Shown here in pieces: positions 1-7,808 of a stretch of 64,000 nt of DNA. Positions within the stretch are counted from its first letter, which is position 1; each line of letters begins with the position of its first letter. Under the pieces are notes generated by a model. The model made no database searches and had not been told where the DNA came from. It saw only the letters and a program-made list of their open reading frames with translations. Source of the DNA: Bowdeniella nasicola (GTDB lineage: Bacteria > Actinomycetota > Actinomycetes > Actinomycetales > Actinomycetaceae); assembly GCF_900107735.1 (NCBI RefSeq), contig NZ_FNQV01000004.1, forward strand, positions 124,001 to 188,000. The letters run 5' to 3'. The position numbers were made by a program, and so were the translations under genes.

Positions 1-2
1 CG

Positions 3-371
3 CTCATGGAGGTGCACGATTCGATGACGGTGGAGCCGGGCCTCATCCGGATTTCGCGCGATTACGGCTATGTCCGCGCGGCGCAGGTGCTCGCGGGGGC
101 GTCGCGCGAGGAAGAGCAGCTCGCGCAGCACCTGTTCGAGATTCGGCGGCTGCTGTGGGCGCTGCAGGCCGAGGCCGCCGAGGAGGCGCCGCGCATCGGG
201 GAGGCCGCCGCGCAGATCGTGCAGGCGGCCAAGCGCTCCGCGCAGCGCGAGTCGCTCGGCGCCGACCCGGAGGCGCTCGCGGGCATGGTTCGCGATCTTA
301 CGCTCGCGCTGCCCGGCGCGACGCTGCCGCCGGGCAGTTCAACGTGGGGCCGGCGCCCGGAGTTCGATTAG
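3..371 (+). CDS. hypothetical protein, probably 5'-partial
   Basis: The frame is open from the window edge, so the first visible ATG (base 6) may be internal. The visible 121 residues are Ala/Glu/Arg-rich and look mostly helical, ending in a short Pro/Gly-rich tail. I recognise no domain. The stop codon overlaps the end of the convergent dimethylarginine hydrolase gene by 4 bases. Codon use (G/C in third position) matches the neighbours, which supports it being coding. The function cannot be stated. Confidence 0.55.
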   Translation, partial: LMEVHDSMTVEPGLIRISRDYGYVRAAQVLAGASREEEQLAQHLFEIRRLLWALQAEAAEEAPRIGEAAAQIVQAAKRSAQRESLGADPEALAGMVRDLTLALPGATLPPGSSTWGRRPEFD

Positions 372-1144
372 TCCGGCATGCCGCGCAGCCGCACCGACAG
401 GCACGTCACGCAGCCCTCGAGCTTTTCGTACTCGGAGATATCGACCTCGATGACGCGGTAGCCGCGCTCGCGGTAGAGCTCCGCGGTGCGCGGCGCGTCC
501 GCCGCCATGAGGATCGTCTCGCCGTCCAGCAGCACGACGTGCGCGCCGGATTCTTCCGGCACGGCAAGGAAGTTCTCCCACACGCCCGGGTCGTCAACGA
601 GCGGCTCATATCCGACGACGGTGCCGTCGGGCAGGGCGGTGACCGCCGATTTCAGGTGCAGCACCTTGGTCAGCGGCACGGTGACGACGCGGGCGCCGAG
701 CGGCTCGAGATGCGCCGCGAGCTGGGCGATGCCCTCGTCGTTGGTGCGACCGCCGCGGCCCACCCACACGGTGCCGCCGAACTTCAAGACGTCGCCGCCA
801 TCGAGGGTGCCGGGCGCTTCGATGCGCGCGATGCGGTAGCCGAGCTCGCGCACCGCGGCCTCCGCGGCCGGCGTCTCCGGCTTGCGCTCGTCGGCCCCCG
901 GGCGCGCGATCACGGCCGTATCGCCGTAGACGACCATGGTGTCCTCGACGAAGACGGCGTCGGGGCAGTCATCGGCGGGCGCGACCTCGTGGGTCTGCCA
1001 GCCCGCGTCGTGCAGCGCGGCGACGTAATCCTCCCACTGGCGCTTGGCGAGCTCGACGTCGACGGGGCTGCGTTCGATATGCGTGACGAGACCGTCGGCC
1101 AAACGCGGTGAGGGCCGGCGGATGAGAGCGTGCTTCTTATCCAT
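368..1144 (-). CDS. ddaH: dimethylarginine dimethylaminohydrolase (arginine deiminase superfamily)
   Basis: Predicted cytosolic hydrolase of 258 residues that converts N-omega-methylated arginines to citrulline and methylamines. The pentein-fold marks are present: an N-terminal RRPSP segment, the acidic FVEDT motif near residue 68, the catalytic His in VLHLKS near residue 165, and the C-terminal nucleophile Cys in GCVTCLSVR. Length is normal for the family. I place the start at the ATG at 1144 because the protein then begins MDKKHALIRRPSP, like homologues; a GTG 18 bases upstream is in frame. A CACAAT hexamer 6 bases upstream fits a leaderless start. A related amidinohydrolase specificity (e.g. 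ornithine-forming) cannot be excluded. Confidence 0.85.
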   Translation of the reverse strand: MDKKHALIRRPSPRLADGLVTHIERSPVDVELAKRQWEDYVAALHDAGWQTHEVAPADDCPDAVFVEDTMVVYGDTAVIARPGADERKPETPAAEAAVRELGYRIARIEAPGTLDGGDVLKFGGTVWVGRGGRTNDEGIAQLAAHLEPLGARVVTVPLTKVLHLKSAVTALPDGTVVGYEPLVDDPGVWENFLAVPEESGAHVVLLDGETILMAADAPRTAELYRERGYRVIEVDISEYEKLEGCVTCLSVRLRGMPD

Positions 1145-1171
1145 ACCTCTATTGTGGCGCACGCGCGGCGG

Positions 1172-3247
1172 CTACGGCGCGATATGCCGCGGCAACTGGC
1201 GCTCCCAGAACGCCAGAATCTCCTCGAAACGGTCCAATCGGTGCCAGGGCCGCCCCGAGCGCGACAGCTCGTGGTTCTCGCCCGGGAAAATGACGCACGT
1301 CGCGTCCACCCCGCAGGCCTTCAGCGCGGTGTAATAGCGCAGCGCCTGTTCGATCGGGCAGCGCAGGTCCTGCTCGGAGTGCATGACGAGCGTTGCCGTC
1401 TCGACCTGATCGACGACGGCCATCGGCGACTGCGCGGCAACCTGCGCTGGGTCGGTGCCGACATACTGCTCGGAGAAGAACCAGCCGATATCCGACGGGC
1501 CGGCAAACGTCGCGGGATCGAGGTAGCCGCGCTCGACGATCGCGCCGGCGAAGCGGTGGTGGTGGGCGATGATCCAGGCGGTGAGGTAGCCGCCGTAGGA
1601 GCCGCCCATGATGCCAAGGCGGGCGTCGCCCAAATCCGAAAACTCCGCGAGCGCGCCGTCGAGGAAGGCGAGGACATCGTCGGCATCCAGGGTGCCGAGC
1701 GCGTGCCGGATGGCCCGCGCGTGCTCGGTGCCGTAGCCGGAAGAGCCGCGCGGATTGCACATGACGACGGCGTAGCCGGCGGCGGCAAGTACCTGGGCTT
1801 CGTCGAAGACGGCCGGGCCGTAAGCGGCGTGCGGGCCGCCGTGGATCATGAGGATGACGGGCGCTCCGATCGTCTTATCGGGCAGCAGCACCCAGCCGTG
1901 CACGGGGTAGCCGTCGGCGCTGTCGTAGGTGCGTTCTTGCGGCGTGATGAGCTGGGCGGCGCGCAGCGGGCGCGCGAGGTCCGAGAGGCGCTCGATGCCG
2001 GCCGCGATGACGCCGACCTCGCTTGGCGAGGTGTGATCGCCGTAGGTGACGACGATCTTGCCGGCGTCGTTCGCATCCCAGCCGGTGACGACGCTGCCCT
2101 CGGCGGTGAGCTCGGTCAGCTCGCCGTCCGGCGCGATGCGGATCGCGAGCGTGGAGCCGCGTCGCTCCAGGCCGCAGATGAGGTCGGTGGGGCCGGCCGC
2201 GAGGAAAGGGCCGATGAGGCGCTGGCTGTCCGGGTCGGTCAGGCGCTGCGCGTGTCCGAGGTCGAGCGGATCGCCCGCGAGCGCCGCGACGAGATCGTCG
2301 ATGCGGTAGAGCGCATCGGAGCGGCCAACGAAATCCAGGCCGGTCTCCCCGAGGCTGGAGGCCGCGAGGTACAGGCCCTCGCCGACGGGGCAGGCGCCCG
2401 AGACCGCGAAGATCTCCGGGCCGCCGGAGGTCGTGAGCGCGATGGGCTGATCCGGGTCTTCGCCCTTGGTTTTGATGCGGATCGCGAACAGGTCGGTGCG
2501 CACATCGGCGTCGTGGCCCTCGTGCAGCCCCGCGATCGCGAGCGCGTGGCTGGCGGTCACGGCTGTCAGCGAGAAGCCGACCTCCCCGCGCGTCAGCCTG
2601 GTGACCGGCGGGAGTTTGACGTCGAAGCGTTCGGCATCGCCGTTGGCCTTGGCGCGCCCGACGGGCTCATAGCTCGGATCGGAATGCACCTGCGTGACGG
2701 GCACGTAGAAGAGGTGGTGCGGACGATCGAAGACGTAGCCGTGGCCATCGGCTCGGCCCTGGAAGCCCGGCAGCGTGCGCGGCGGCTCGGCGCCGGGTTC
2801 GATATCGGGACGGTAGCGCCCCTCCACCGGCACGGGCGCCTCACAGATGATGCCCTCGCAGTCGGGCAGCCAGCGAAACGCGGTGACGCCGAGCGGCAGA
2901 TCCGTCATCGCCACCGCCTCGCCGCCGCGCGCATCGACGACGTGCAGCTGGGGCGCCTGCCCCATGTCCGTCTCCCCGAGCGCGGCCGGCGCGGTGCGCA
3001 AGAACGCGAGCATCGCGCCGTCGGGCGAAAATGCGGGCGAGGTATCGCTCGGGCCGCGGGTCAGCAGCCGGCCGGCTCCCGCTGCCGCGGGCTCCGGCGC
3101 ATCCGCCACGGCAAACTCGCGAAGCAGGGAGACGTTGGCGTCGGTCGCGAAGTCCGGATGGCTGACGGCGACGACGACGCGCGACCCATCGGGCGCGAGG
3201 GAGGGCATCCCGGCGTGACGAATCAAGGTCAGGTCAGTTGGCTGCAT
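1172..3247 (-). CDS. S9 family prolyl oligopeptidase-type peptidase
   Basis: 691-residue serine peptidase of the acylaminoacyl-peptidase/dipeptidyl-peptidase type. The N-terminal two thirds form the beta-propeller region (repeated GxPxxSPDG-like blades). The C-terminal alpha/beta-hydrolase domain carries the nucleophile in GGSYGGY, an HGGPHAAYG oxyanion segment and the catalytic His in GENHELSRSG. No signal peptide is visible, so it is probably cytosolic and trims short peptides. The start at 3247 gives MQPTDLTLIRHAG and lies 7 bases after a TAGCAT -10 hexamer. It lies upstream of ddaH in the same direction with a 27-base gap and may be co-transcribed. It is divergent from the nucleotidyltransferase gene. 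Confidence 0.9.
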   Translation of the reverse strand: MQPTDLTLIRHAGMPSLAPDGSRVVVAVSHPDFATDANVSLLREFAVADAPEPAAAGAGRLLTRGPSDTSPAFSPDGAMLAFLRTAPAALGETDMGQAPQLHVVDARGGEAVAMTDLPLGVTAFRWLPDCEGIICEAPVPVEGRYRPDIEPGAEPPRTLPGFQGRADGHGYVFDRPHHLFYVPVTQVHSDPSYEPVGRAKANGDAERFDVKLPPVTRLTRGEVGFSLTAVTASHALAIAGLHEGHDADVRTDLFAIRIKTKGEDPDQPIALTTSGGPEIFAVSGACPVGEGLYLAASSLGETGLDFVGRSDALYRIDDLVAALAGDPLDLGHAQRLTDPDSQRLIGPFLAAGPTDLICGLERRGSTLAIRIAPDGELTELTAEGSVVTGWDANDAGKIVVTYGDHTSPSEVGVIAAGIERLSDLARPLRAAQLITPQERTYDSADGYPVHGWVLLPDKTIGAPVILMIHGGPHAAYGPAVFDEAQVLAAAGYAVVMCNPRGSSGYGTEHARAIRHALGTLDADDVLAFLDGALAEFSDLGDARLGIMGGSYGGYLTAWIIAHHHRFAGAIVERGYLDPATFAGPSDIGWFFSEQYVGTDPAQVAAQSPMAVVDQVETATLVMHSEQDLRCPIEQALRYYTALKACGVDATCVIFPGENHELSRSGRPWHRLDRFEEILAFWERQLPRHIAP

Positions 3248-3254
3248 ATCACTG

Positions 3255-3260
3255 ATGCTA
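3255..3260 (-). promoter_or_regulatory. -10 hexamer TAGCAT of the S9 peptidase gene
   Basis: TAGCAT on the minus strand ends 7 bases before the ATG at 3247, so transcription would start at or next to the start codon. No Shine-Dalgarno sequence is present. Confidence 0.5.
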
Positions 3261-3297
3261 CGACACGGTGGCGCGCCCAACCACGCGGCGGCCTCGA

Positions 3298-3303
3298 TAC
3301 CAT
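3298..3303 (+). promoter_or_regulatory. -10 hexamer TACCAT of the nucleotidyltransferase gene
   Basis: TACCAT is followed by 6 bases and then the ATG at 3310, the same geometry as other leaderless starts in this window. It favours 3310 over the ATG at 3304. Confidence 0.5.
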
Positions 3304-3309
3304 ATGGGT

Positions 3310-4113
3310 ATGCAGCAACGCCCGACGAAAGCCGTTATCCTCGCTCGCGGCCTTGGCACGCGAATGCGCGAGGCCTCCGCGAGCGCCACCTTGGACCCGA
3401 GCGCCGAACGCGCCGCCAACGCGGGCGTCAAGGGCATGATCGACGTCGGGCGGCCCTTCCTGGACTACCTCGTCTCCGCTCTCGCGGACGTCGGCATCAC
3501 CGACGTCTGCCTCGTCATCGGCCCGGAACACGGCATGATCCGGGAGCATTTCGATCAGCTGCACCCCACCCGCGTGCGCATCCACTACGCCATCCAGCGC
3601 GAGCCGCGCGGTACCGCCGACGCCGTCGCCGCCGCCGAGGACTTCGCGGGCGAGGATCGCTTCCTCGTCGTGAACTCCGATAACTACTACCCGCCCGAGA
3701 CGCTCGACGCCCTGCTCAATGCCCCCGGCGCCGCCCTGCTCGGCTTCGACCGGGCCGCGCTCATCGCGCAGTCGAATATCCCGGCCGAACGCATCCAGGC
3801 CTTCGCGATCCTCGACGTCGACGACGCCGGGCATCTGCGCCGCATCGTCGAAAAACCTGACGCAGCGACGCTCGCGCACTACGGCGACGCCCCCATTTCG
3901 ATGAACGCGTGGGTCTTCACGCCCACGATCTTCGACGCCGCACGCACCATCGAACCGTCCGAGCGCGGCGAGCTGGAACTCGCCTCCGCCGTCATGGCCA
4001 GCGATGGGGACTTCACCGTCGTGCCCGTCGCTGCTGGCTGCCTGGACATGTCCCGCCGCGACGACATCGCCGCCGTGAAGGAGCGCCTCGCGAGCATCGA
4101 GGTCAACCTGTGA
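3310..4113 (+). CDS. sugar-1-phosphate nucleotidyltransferase family protein
   Basis: 267-residue GT-A-fold nucleotidyltransferase. It opens with the nucleotide-binding signature as KAVILARGLGTRM, which differs from the canonical GGxGTR, and has a later YYPPETLDALL segment after the metal-binding NSDN motif. It should transfer an NMP group from NTP to a sugar 1-phosphate in the cytosol. Its stop overlaps the GTG start of a GHMP kinase, so the pair is translationally coupled and probably acts in sequence: kinase makes the sugar 1-phosphate, this enzyme makes the NDP-sugar. The sugar is not identifiable from sequence. An alternative in-frame start is the ATG at 3304. Confidence 0.8.
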   Translation: MQQRPTKAVILARGLGTRMREASASATLDPSAERAANAGVKGMIDVGRPFLDYLVSALADVGITDVCLVIGPEHGMIREHFDQLHPTRVRIHYAIQREPRGTADAVAAAEDFAGEDRFLVVNSDNYYPPETLDALLNAPGAALLGFDRAALIAQSNIPAERIQAFAILDVDDAGHLRRIVEKPDAATLAHYGDAPISMNAWVFTPTIFDAARTIEPSERGELELASAVMASDGDFTVVPVAAGCLDMSRRDDIAAVKERLASIEVNL

Positions 4114-5312
4114 TCACCTCGTGGTTCGTTCCGGGCCGCATCGAGGTTCTCGGCAAGCACACCGACTACGCCGGCGGCCGCTCGCTGCTCGCCGCCGCCG
4201 ACGTCGGCATCACCTTCCACGCGCGCGCCCTCAGCGAACCCATCGTGCGGATCACCTCGCGCGCCGTCGACGACACGGTGACCCTGCCGCTCGCGATCGA
4301 CCAGGACGTGCCGCGCGGCCACTGGGCCGGCTACCCCGCCGCCGTCGTCTCCCGCCTCGTCGCCAATTTCCCGGACGCGGTCTCCGGCGCGCACATCACC
4401 GTCGACGCGACGCTGCCGCTCGCCTCCGGAATGTCCTCCTCCTCGGCGATGATCGTGGGCCTTGCGCGTTCGCTGTTTGACCTCTCCGGCATCGAGGACC
4501 ACCCCGCTTTCACCTCCCACATCCGCACGCCCGAGGACCTCGCGATGTACCTCGCGTGCGTGGAAAACGGCATGAGTTTTGGCGAGCTTGCCGGCCACCG
4601 CGGCGTCGGCACCTTCGGCGGTTCGGAGGACCACACCGCGATGCTGTGCGCTGAGGCGGATGCGCTCGTCCAATATCGTTTCTGCCCCACCTTGCGCGAG
4701 GCCATCATCCCCTTCCCGGCCGACTATTCCTTCGTCGTCGCCGTCTCCGGGGTCCTCGCAGAAAAAACCGGCTCCGCGATGGAGCTGTACAACCGCGCGG
4801 CACTCTCGACCTCGGAGATCGTGCGCCGGTGGAATCGCGCGACGGGCCGCAAGGACGTCTGGCTCGCCGACGCGGTGCGCGCGGGCGGCGATGCGCACGA
4901 TCAGCTACGCTCCCTGACCTCCCCCGACGCCTATCTGCGCGGGCGCCTGGAGCAGTTCATCAGCGAATCCGAGGATTTCGTACCGCGCGCGAGCGCCGCG
5001 CTCGCCGCCGGCCGGATCAGCGAATTCGGCCGCATCATTGATACCTCCCAGCGCTGGAGCGAGGAGGGACTTGGCAACCAGGTCCCCGAGACGGTGCACC
5101 TGCAGCGCTCGGCGCGCAGCCTGGGGGCCGCGGCGGCCTCCGCGTTCGGCGCGGGTTTCGGCGGCTCGGTATGGGCGCTCGTCAAGACCCGCGACGCGGA
5201 GGCGTTCGCGGCGCAGTGGCTCGCGGATTACCAGCGTTCCTTCCCCGTGCCCGGCCAGCGCGCCACGACCCTCATCACGCGCCCCGGCGGCCGCGCCCAC
5301 CGCATCAGCTAG
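4110..5312 (+). CDS. GHMP-family sugar kinase (galactokinase-like)
   Basis: 400-residue kinase with the three GHMP motifs: N-terminal GRIEVLGKHTDYAGG (the galactokinase-type sugar-binding motif with Lys in place of the usual Glu before HTDY), the ATP-binding LASGMSSSSAM near residue 105, and the C-terminal GAGFGGSVWAL. It should phosphorylate C1 of a monosaccharide in the cytosol. GTG start, 4 bases overlapping the preceding nucleotidyltransferase stop. The Glu-to-Lys change suggests a sugar other than galactose, or an altered substrate range; this is inference. The 3' end overlaps the convergent ThrE-like gene by 4 bases. Confidence 0.82.
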   Translation: MITSWFVPGRIEVLGKHTDYAGGRSLLAAADVGITFHARALSEPIVRITSRAVDDTVTLPLAIDQDVPRGHWAGYPAAVVSRLVANFPDAVSGAHITVDATLPLASGMSSSSAMIVGLARSLFDLSGIEDHPAFTSHIRTPEDLAMYLACVENGMSFGELAGHRGVGTFGGSEDHTAMLCAEADALVQYRFCPTLREAIIPFPADYSFVVAVSGVLAEKTGSAMELYNRAALSTSEIVRRWNRATGRKDVWLADAVRAGGDAHDQLRSLTSPDAYLRGRLEQFISESEDFVPRASAALAAGRISEFGRIIDTSQRWSEEGLGNQVPETVHLQRSARSLGAAAASAFGAGFGGSVWALVKTRDAEAFAAQWLADYQRSFPVPGQRATTLITRPGGRAHRIS

Positions 5313-6511
5313 GCGCGTCGCCGGCGCACCCCGCGCGCGAGCGTCTTGGAGAACTCAAGCTCCTTGATGGCGCCGCCGAGTAGCGTGCCGACGGCCACTC
5401 CTAAAAATGCGCTGCCCGCACTCACCAGCGGCGAGGCCGAATAACCGCTGACCTGGCTCGCCGTCATGAACGCGAAGGAGCCGGGCGCCACGATCATGAA
5501 CGCCGGCAGGTACGTCACGTGCCACGGCGGCCCCACCCGGGCGAGCGCCTGCGCCCCCACGGAGGCGACGAGGGCCGCGACGAGCCCACCGAGCGCGGGC
5601 GAGACCTCTCCGCCGAGGTAGACCTGCAGTGCGCCGGCCACGCCCGACAGCGCGATGATCGAGGCAGCGTGGCGCAGCGGACAATAGCAAAACACCATGA
5701 TCCCGATCGTCGCGAGGATGACGCCCACGAGCTTGATGCCCAACGGCCAGGCCGGCGCCGCGATGTCGAGCAGCTCGCTCAACTGGTGCCCCGCGGCCAT
5801 CACCGCCAGCGCGATGCCGACGAAGAACAGCGTGAACTGCATGAGCGCCGCCGCGAGCCGCGCCGTGCCCGCAGACGAATGCCCCGCGACGAGGTCCGCG
5901 AGCCCGGTGACGAACACCGAGCCGGGGAACAGGATCGCGAGCACCGCGACGATCGTGCGGAACGGGTAGTCGAGCCAGCCCGCATCGGCTGCGAGCAGGA
6001 TCGGATAGGACACGAGGAAGCCGGCGATCACGGGCAAAAACTCCGCCATCGCCTTCACCCGCCCGGCGATCGTGGCAAGCCCCGCAACGAGCGCCGAGCC
6101 AATCAGCCCGGCCGCCACGGTGGGCCACGTAGGGCAAAGCAGCGCGACGAGCCCCACCCCGACGAGGATCGATCCGAGGTTCGCCACCCCATAGCTCCAC
6201 GGCGCCCGCTTCGCCGCCGCACTCTCCAGCAGTTCGCACGCCTGATCGGCGGGCAGGTCGCCCGCGCGCAGCCGCGCCGTAATGGAGAGGAACTCCGAGA
6301 GCTGATCGAAGCGAATATAGGATTTTGCGGCCGAAAATTGCACGGGCGCGTCCGGCGATAGGCCGACGAAGACGCCGGTCGGCAGCGCCGCCACCTGCAC
6401 GTCGGGGTAGCCGAGCGCCTTACCCGCGGCGATGACCTCCGTCTCGACGTCGCGAGCCGAGAGTCCGCCACCGAGTAACAACCGCGCCAGGCGCAGCAAA
6501 AACGCTTCCAC
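5309..6511 (-). CDS. ThrE-type threonine/serine exporter family protein
   Basis: 400-residue integral membrane protein. The first ~125 residues are a soluble region with the DUF1212-type pattern (LLGGGLSARDVE, then a sensing-like segment). About ten hydrophobic segments follow, in the two-part arrangement of ThrE exporters (N-terminal DUF1212 and C-terminal DUF3815 halves in one chain). It probably exports threonine/serine or related small solutes across the cytoplasmic membrane. I chose the GTG at 6511 because translation then begins directly at the conserved region and TACGAT lies 6 bases upstream. A GTG at 6565 is also in frame but would overlap the divergent promoter region. Confidence 0.82.
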   Translation of the reverse strand: MEAFLLRLARLLLGGGLSARDVETEVIAAGKALGYPDVQVAALPTGVFVGLSPDAPVQFSAAKSYIRFDQLSEFLSITARLRAGDLPADQACELLESAAAKRAPWSYGVANLGSILVGVGLVALLCPTWPTVAAGLIGSALVAGLATIAGRVKAMAEFLPVIAGFLVSYPILLAADAGWLDYPFRTIVAVLAILFPGSVFVTGLADLVAGHSSAGTARLAAALMQFTLFFVGIALAVMAAGHQLSELLDIAAPAWPLGIKLVGVILATIGIMVFCYCPLRHAASIIALSGVAGALQVYLGGEVSPALGGLVAALVASVGAQALARVGPPWHVTYLPAFMIVAPGSFAFMTASQVSGYSASPLVSAGSAFLGVAVGTLLGGAIKELEFSKTLARGVRRRRA

Positions 6512-6517
6512 CCCGCC

Positions 6518-6523
6518 ATCGTA
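6518..6523 (-). promoter_or_regulatory. -10 hexamer TACGAT of the ThrE-like gene
   Basis: TACGAT on the minus strand is separated by 6 bases from the GTG start at 6511, a leaderless-type arrangement. Confidence 0.45.
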
Positions 6524-6637
6524 GAGCCCCCCGGACGTACACTCACTGTTGCGATGGCGGCCCACATGGCGTCAAGTGCCGGTTACACCCCGCTCCTAAC
6601 CTGTCGGGTGACACCACCACCCATCAAAAGGATGTCC

Positions 6638-7753
6638 ATGTCACGCTTGATTGTCTCTGCCCTCGCTGCCGCCACCCTGGTGGCCGGCGGCCTGGCCGCC
6701 ACCCCGGTCGCGGCCGATTCCGCCCCCAAGAACGTCATCGTCTTGATCGGCGACGGCATGGGGTACAACCACATCGATAACGCCTCCTCCTACCTGGCCG
6801 GCACGACGCGCTGGCAGGTCGAGTGGGATCCCGCCACCTTCACCGGCGGCGAGCTCGGCGGCACCCCCAGCCAGGAGTTCGAAACCTGGAACCGCGTCTC
6901 CCAGCAGACCTTCCCCGTCACCGGCTCCTATGACCCGAAGGCCGCCTGGAGCGACTTCAACTGGGTGAAGAAGCATCCGACGGATTCCGCCGCTGCCGGC
7001 ACCGCACTCGCCATGGTCGAAGGCGGCGCTATCGACTGGACCGGCCACGCCAACGACGAGGTGCGCAACATCGAGGAGACCGTCGACTTCTTTGACGCCG
7101 TCTCCACTGTTTCGCAGTGGGTCGAAGCGAACTCCTCGTGGAAGGAAACGCTCGTTATCGTTACCGCGGATCACGAAACCGGCTACCTCGTGGGCCCCGA
7201 GTCCGATCCCGCCTTCGACGCAATGACCGGTAACAAGGGCGAGGTACCGAAGCTCAGCTGGCACTCGGGCGATCACACCAACGTGCTCGTCCCCGTGTTC
7301 TTCAAGGGCGCAGGTGCGGCGACGCTGGCCGCCCACGCGACGGGCGAGGACCCGGTGCGCGGCGCCTTCCTCGATAACACGGCCCTTGCCAACTTCCTGA
7401 TCGAGGACCTGTGGCGCGCCGCGGACCCGACGGAAGAGCCGACCGAACAGCCGACCGAGCAGCCCACGGAAGCCCCGACCGAAGCTCCCACCGAGCAGCC
7501 CACCGAGGCGCCTACCGAGCAGCCAACCGAGCAGCCCACGGAAGCTCCGACAGAGCAGCCGACGGCCGAGACGAGCGAGAAGCCCACGCACGACGCGAAG
7601 CCACTGCCGATCGGTCCGAAGCAGCCCGGTAAGCCGATCGCCTCGGCTCCGAAGATGCCCGTCACGGGTGGCGAGCTCATCATGCTCGCGCTGCTGGCCT
7701 CCGGCCTGATCTCCTCCGGCGTGGTGCTGGTGCGCCGCCGCCAGGCGAGCTAA
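6638..7753 (+). CDS. alkaline phosphatase family protein, wall-anchored, with internal deletion of the catalytic domain
   Basis: 371 residues: signal peptide (1-26), catalytic region (about 30-265), a Pro/Thr/Glu-rich linker of PTEQPTEAP-type repeats (about 268-320), and a sortase signal MPVTGG followed by a hydrophobic segment and RRRQAS. Alkaline phosphatase motifs are in order: GDGMG (metal Asp), TDSAAAGTA (nucleophile Ser), MVEGG, IDWTGHAND, TADHETG and SGDHT (metal ligands). The oddity is that TDSAAAGTALA joins MVEGG directly near base 7012, whereas the family normally has roughly 200 residues between them, including the substrate-binding Arg and the Mg-site Thr. Activity is doubtful. 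ATG at 6638 preferred because AAAGGA lies 5 bases upstream; ATG at 6632 is the alternative. Confidence 0.85.
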   Translation: MSRLIVSALAAATLVAGGLAATPVAADSAPKNVIVLIGDGMGYNHIDNASSYLAGTTRWQVEWDPATFTGGELGGTPSQEFETWNRVSQQTFPVTGSYDPKAAWSDFNWVKKHPTDSAAAGTALAMVEGGAIDWTGHANDEVRNIEETVDFFDAVSTVSQWVEANSSWKETLVIVTADHETGYLVGPESDPAFDAMTGNKGEVPKLSWHSGDHTNVLVPVFFKGAGAATLAAHATGEDPVRGAFLDNTALANFLIEDLWRAADPTEEPTEQPTEQPTEAPTEAPTEQPTEAPTEQPTEQPTEAPTEQPTAETSEKPTHDAKPLPIGPKQPGKPIASAPKMPVTGGELIMLALLASGLISSGVVLVRRRQAS

Positions 7754-7763
7754 TCCCCGCACG

Positions 7764-7796
7764 CAAGTGGCCCGGCAGATTCTGCCGGGCCACTTG
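7764..7796. terminator. bidirectional hairpin terminator
   Basis: A perfect 16-bp inverted repeat (7764-7779 with 7781-7796, one-base loop core) lies between the convergent alkaline phosphatase and nrdE genes. It can end transcription from both sides. No strong T-run follows on the plus strand. Confidence 0.75.
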
Positions 7797-7808
7797 TGTG
7801 TTATCGAG

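Noticed and set aside
1130-3439. Long plus-strand open frame (769 codons) opposite the S9 peptidase
   Set aside because: It is antisense to a protein with clear catalytic motifs; Arg/Gly/Ala-rich composition and no recognisable domain mark it as a high-GC shadow.
7430-7600. Short tandem repeats as a minisatellite or CRISPR
   Set aside because: They encode the Pro/Thr/Glu linker of the wall-anchored protein and have no spacer structure.
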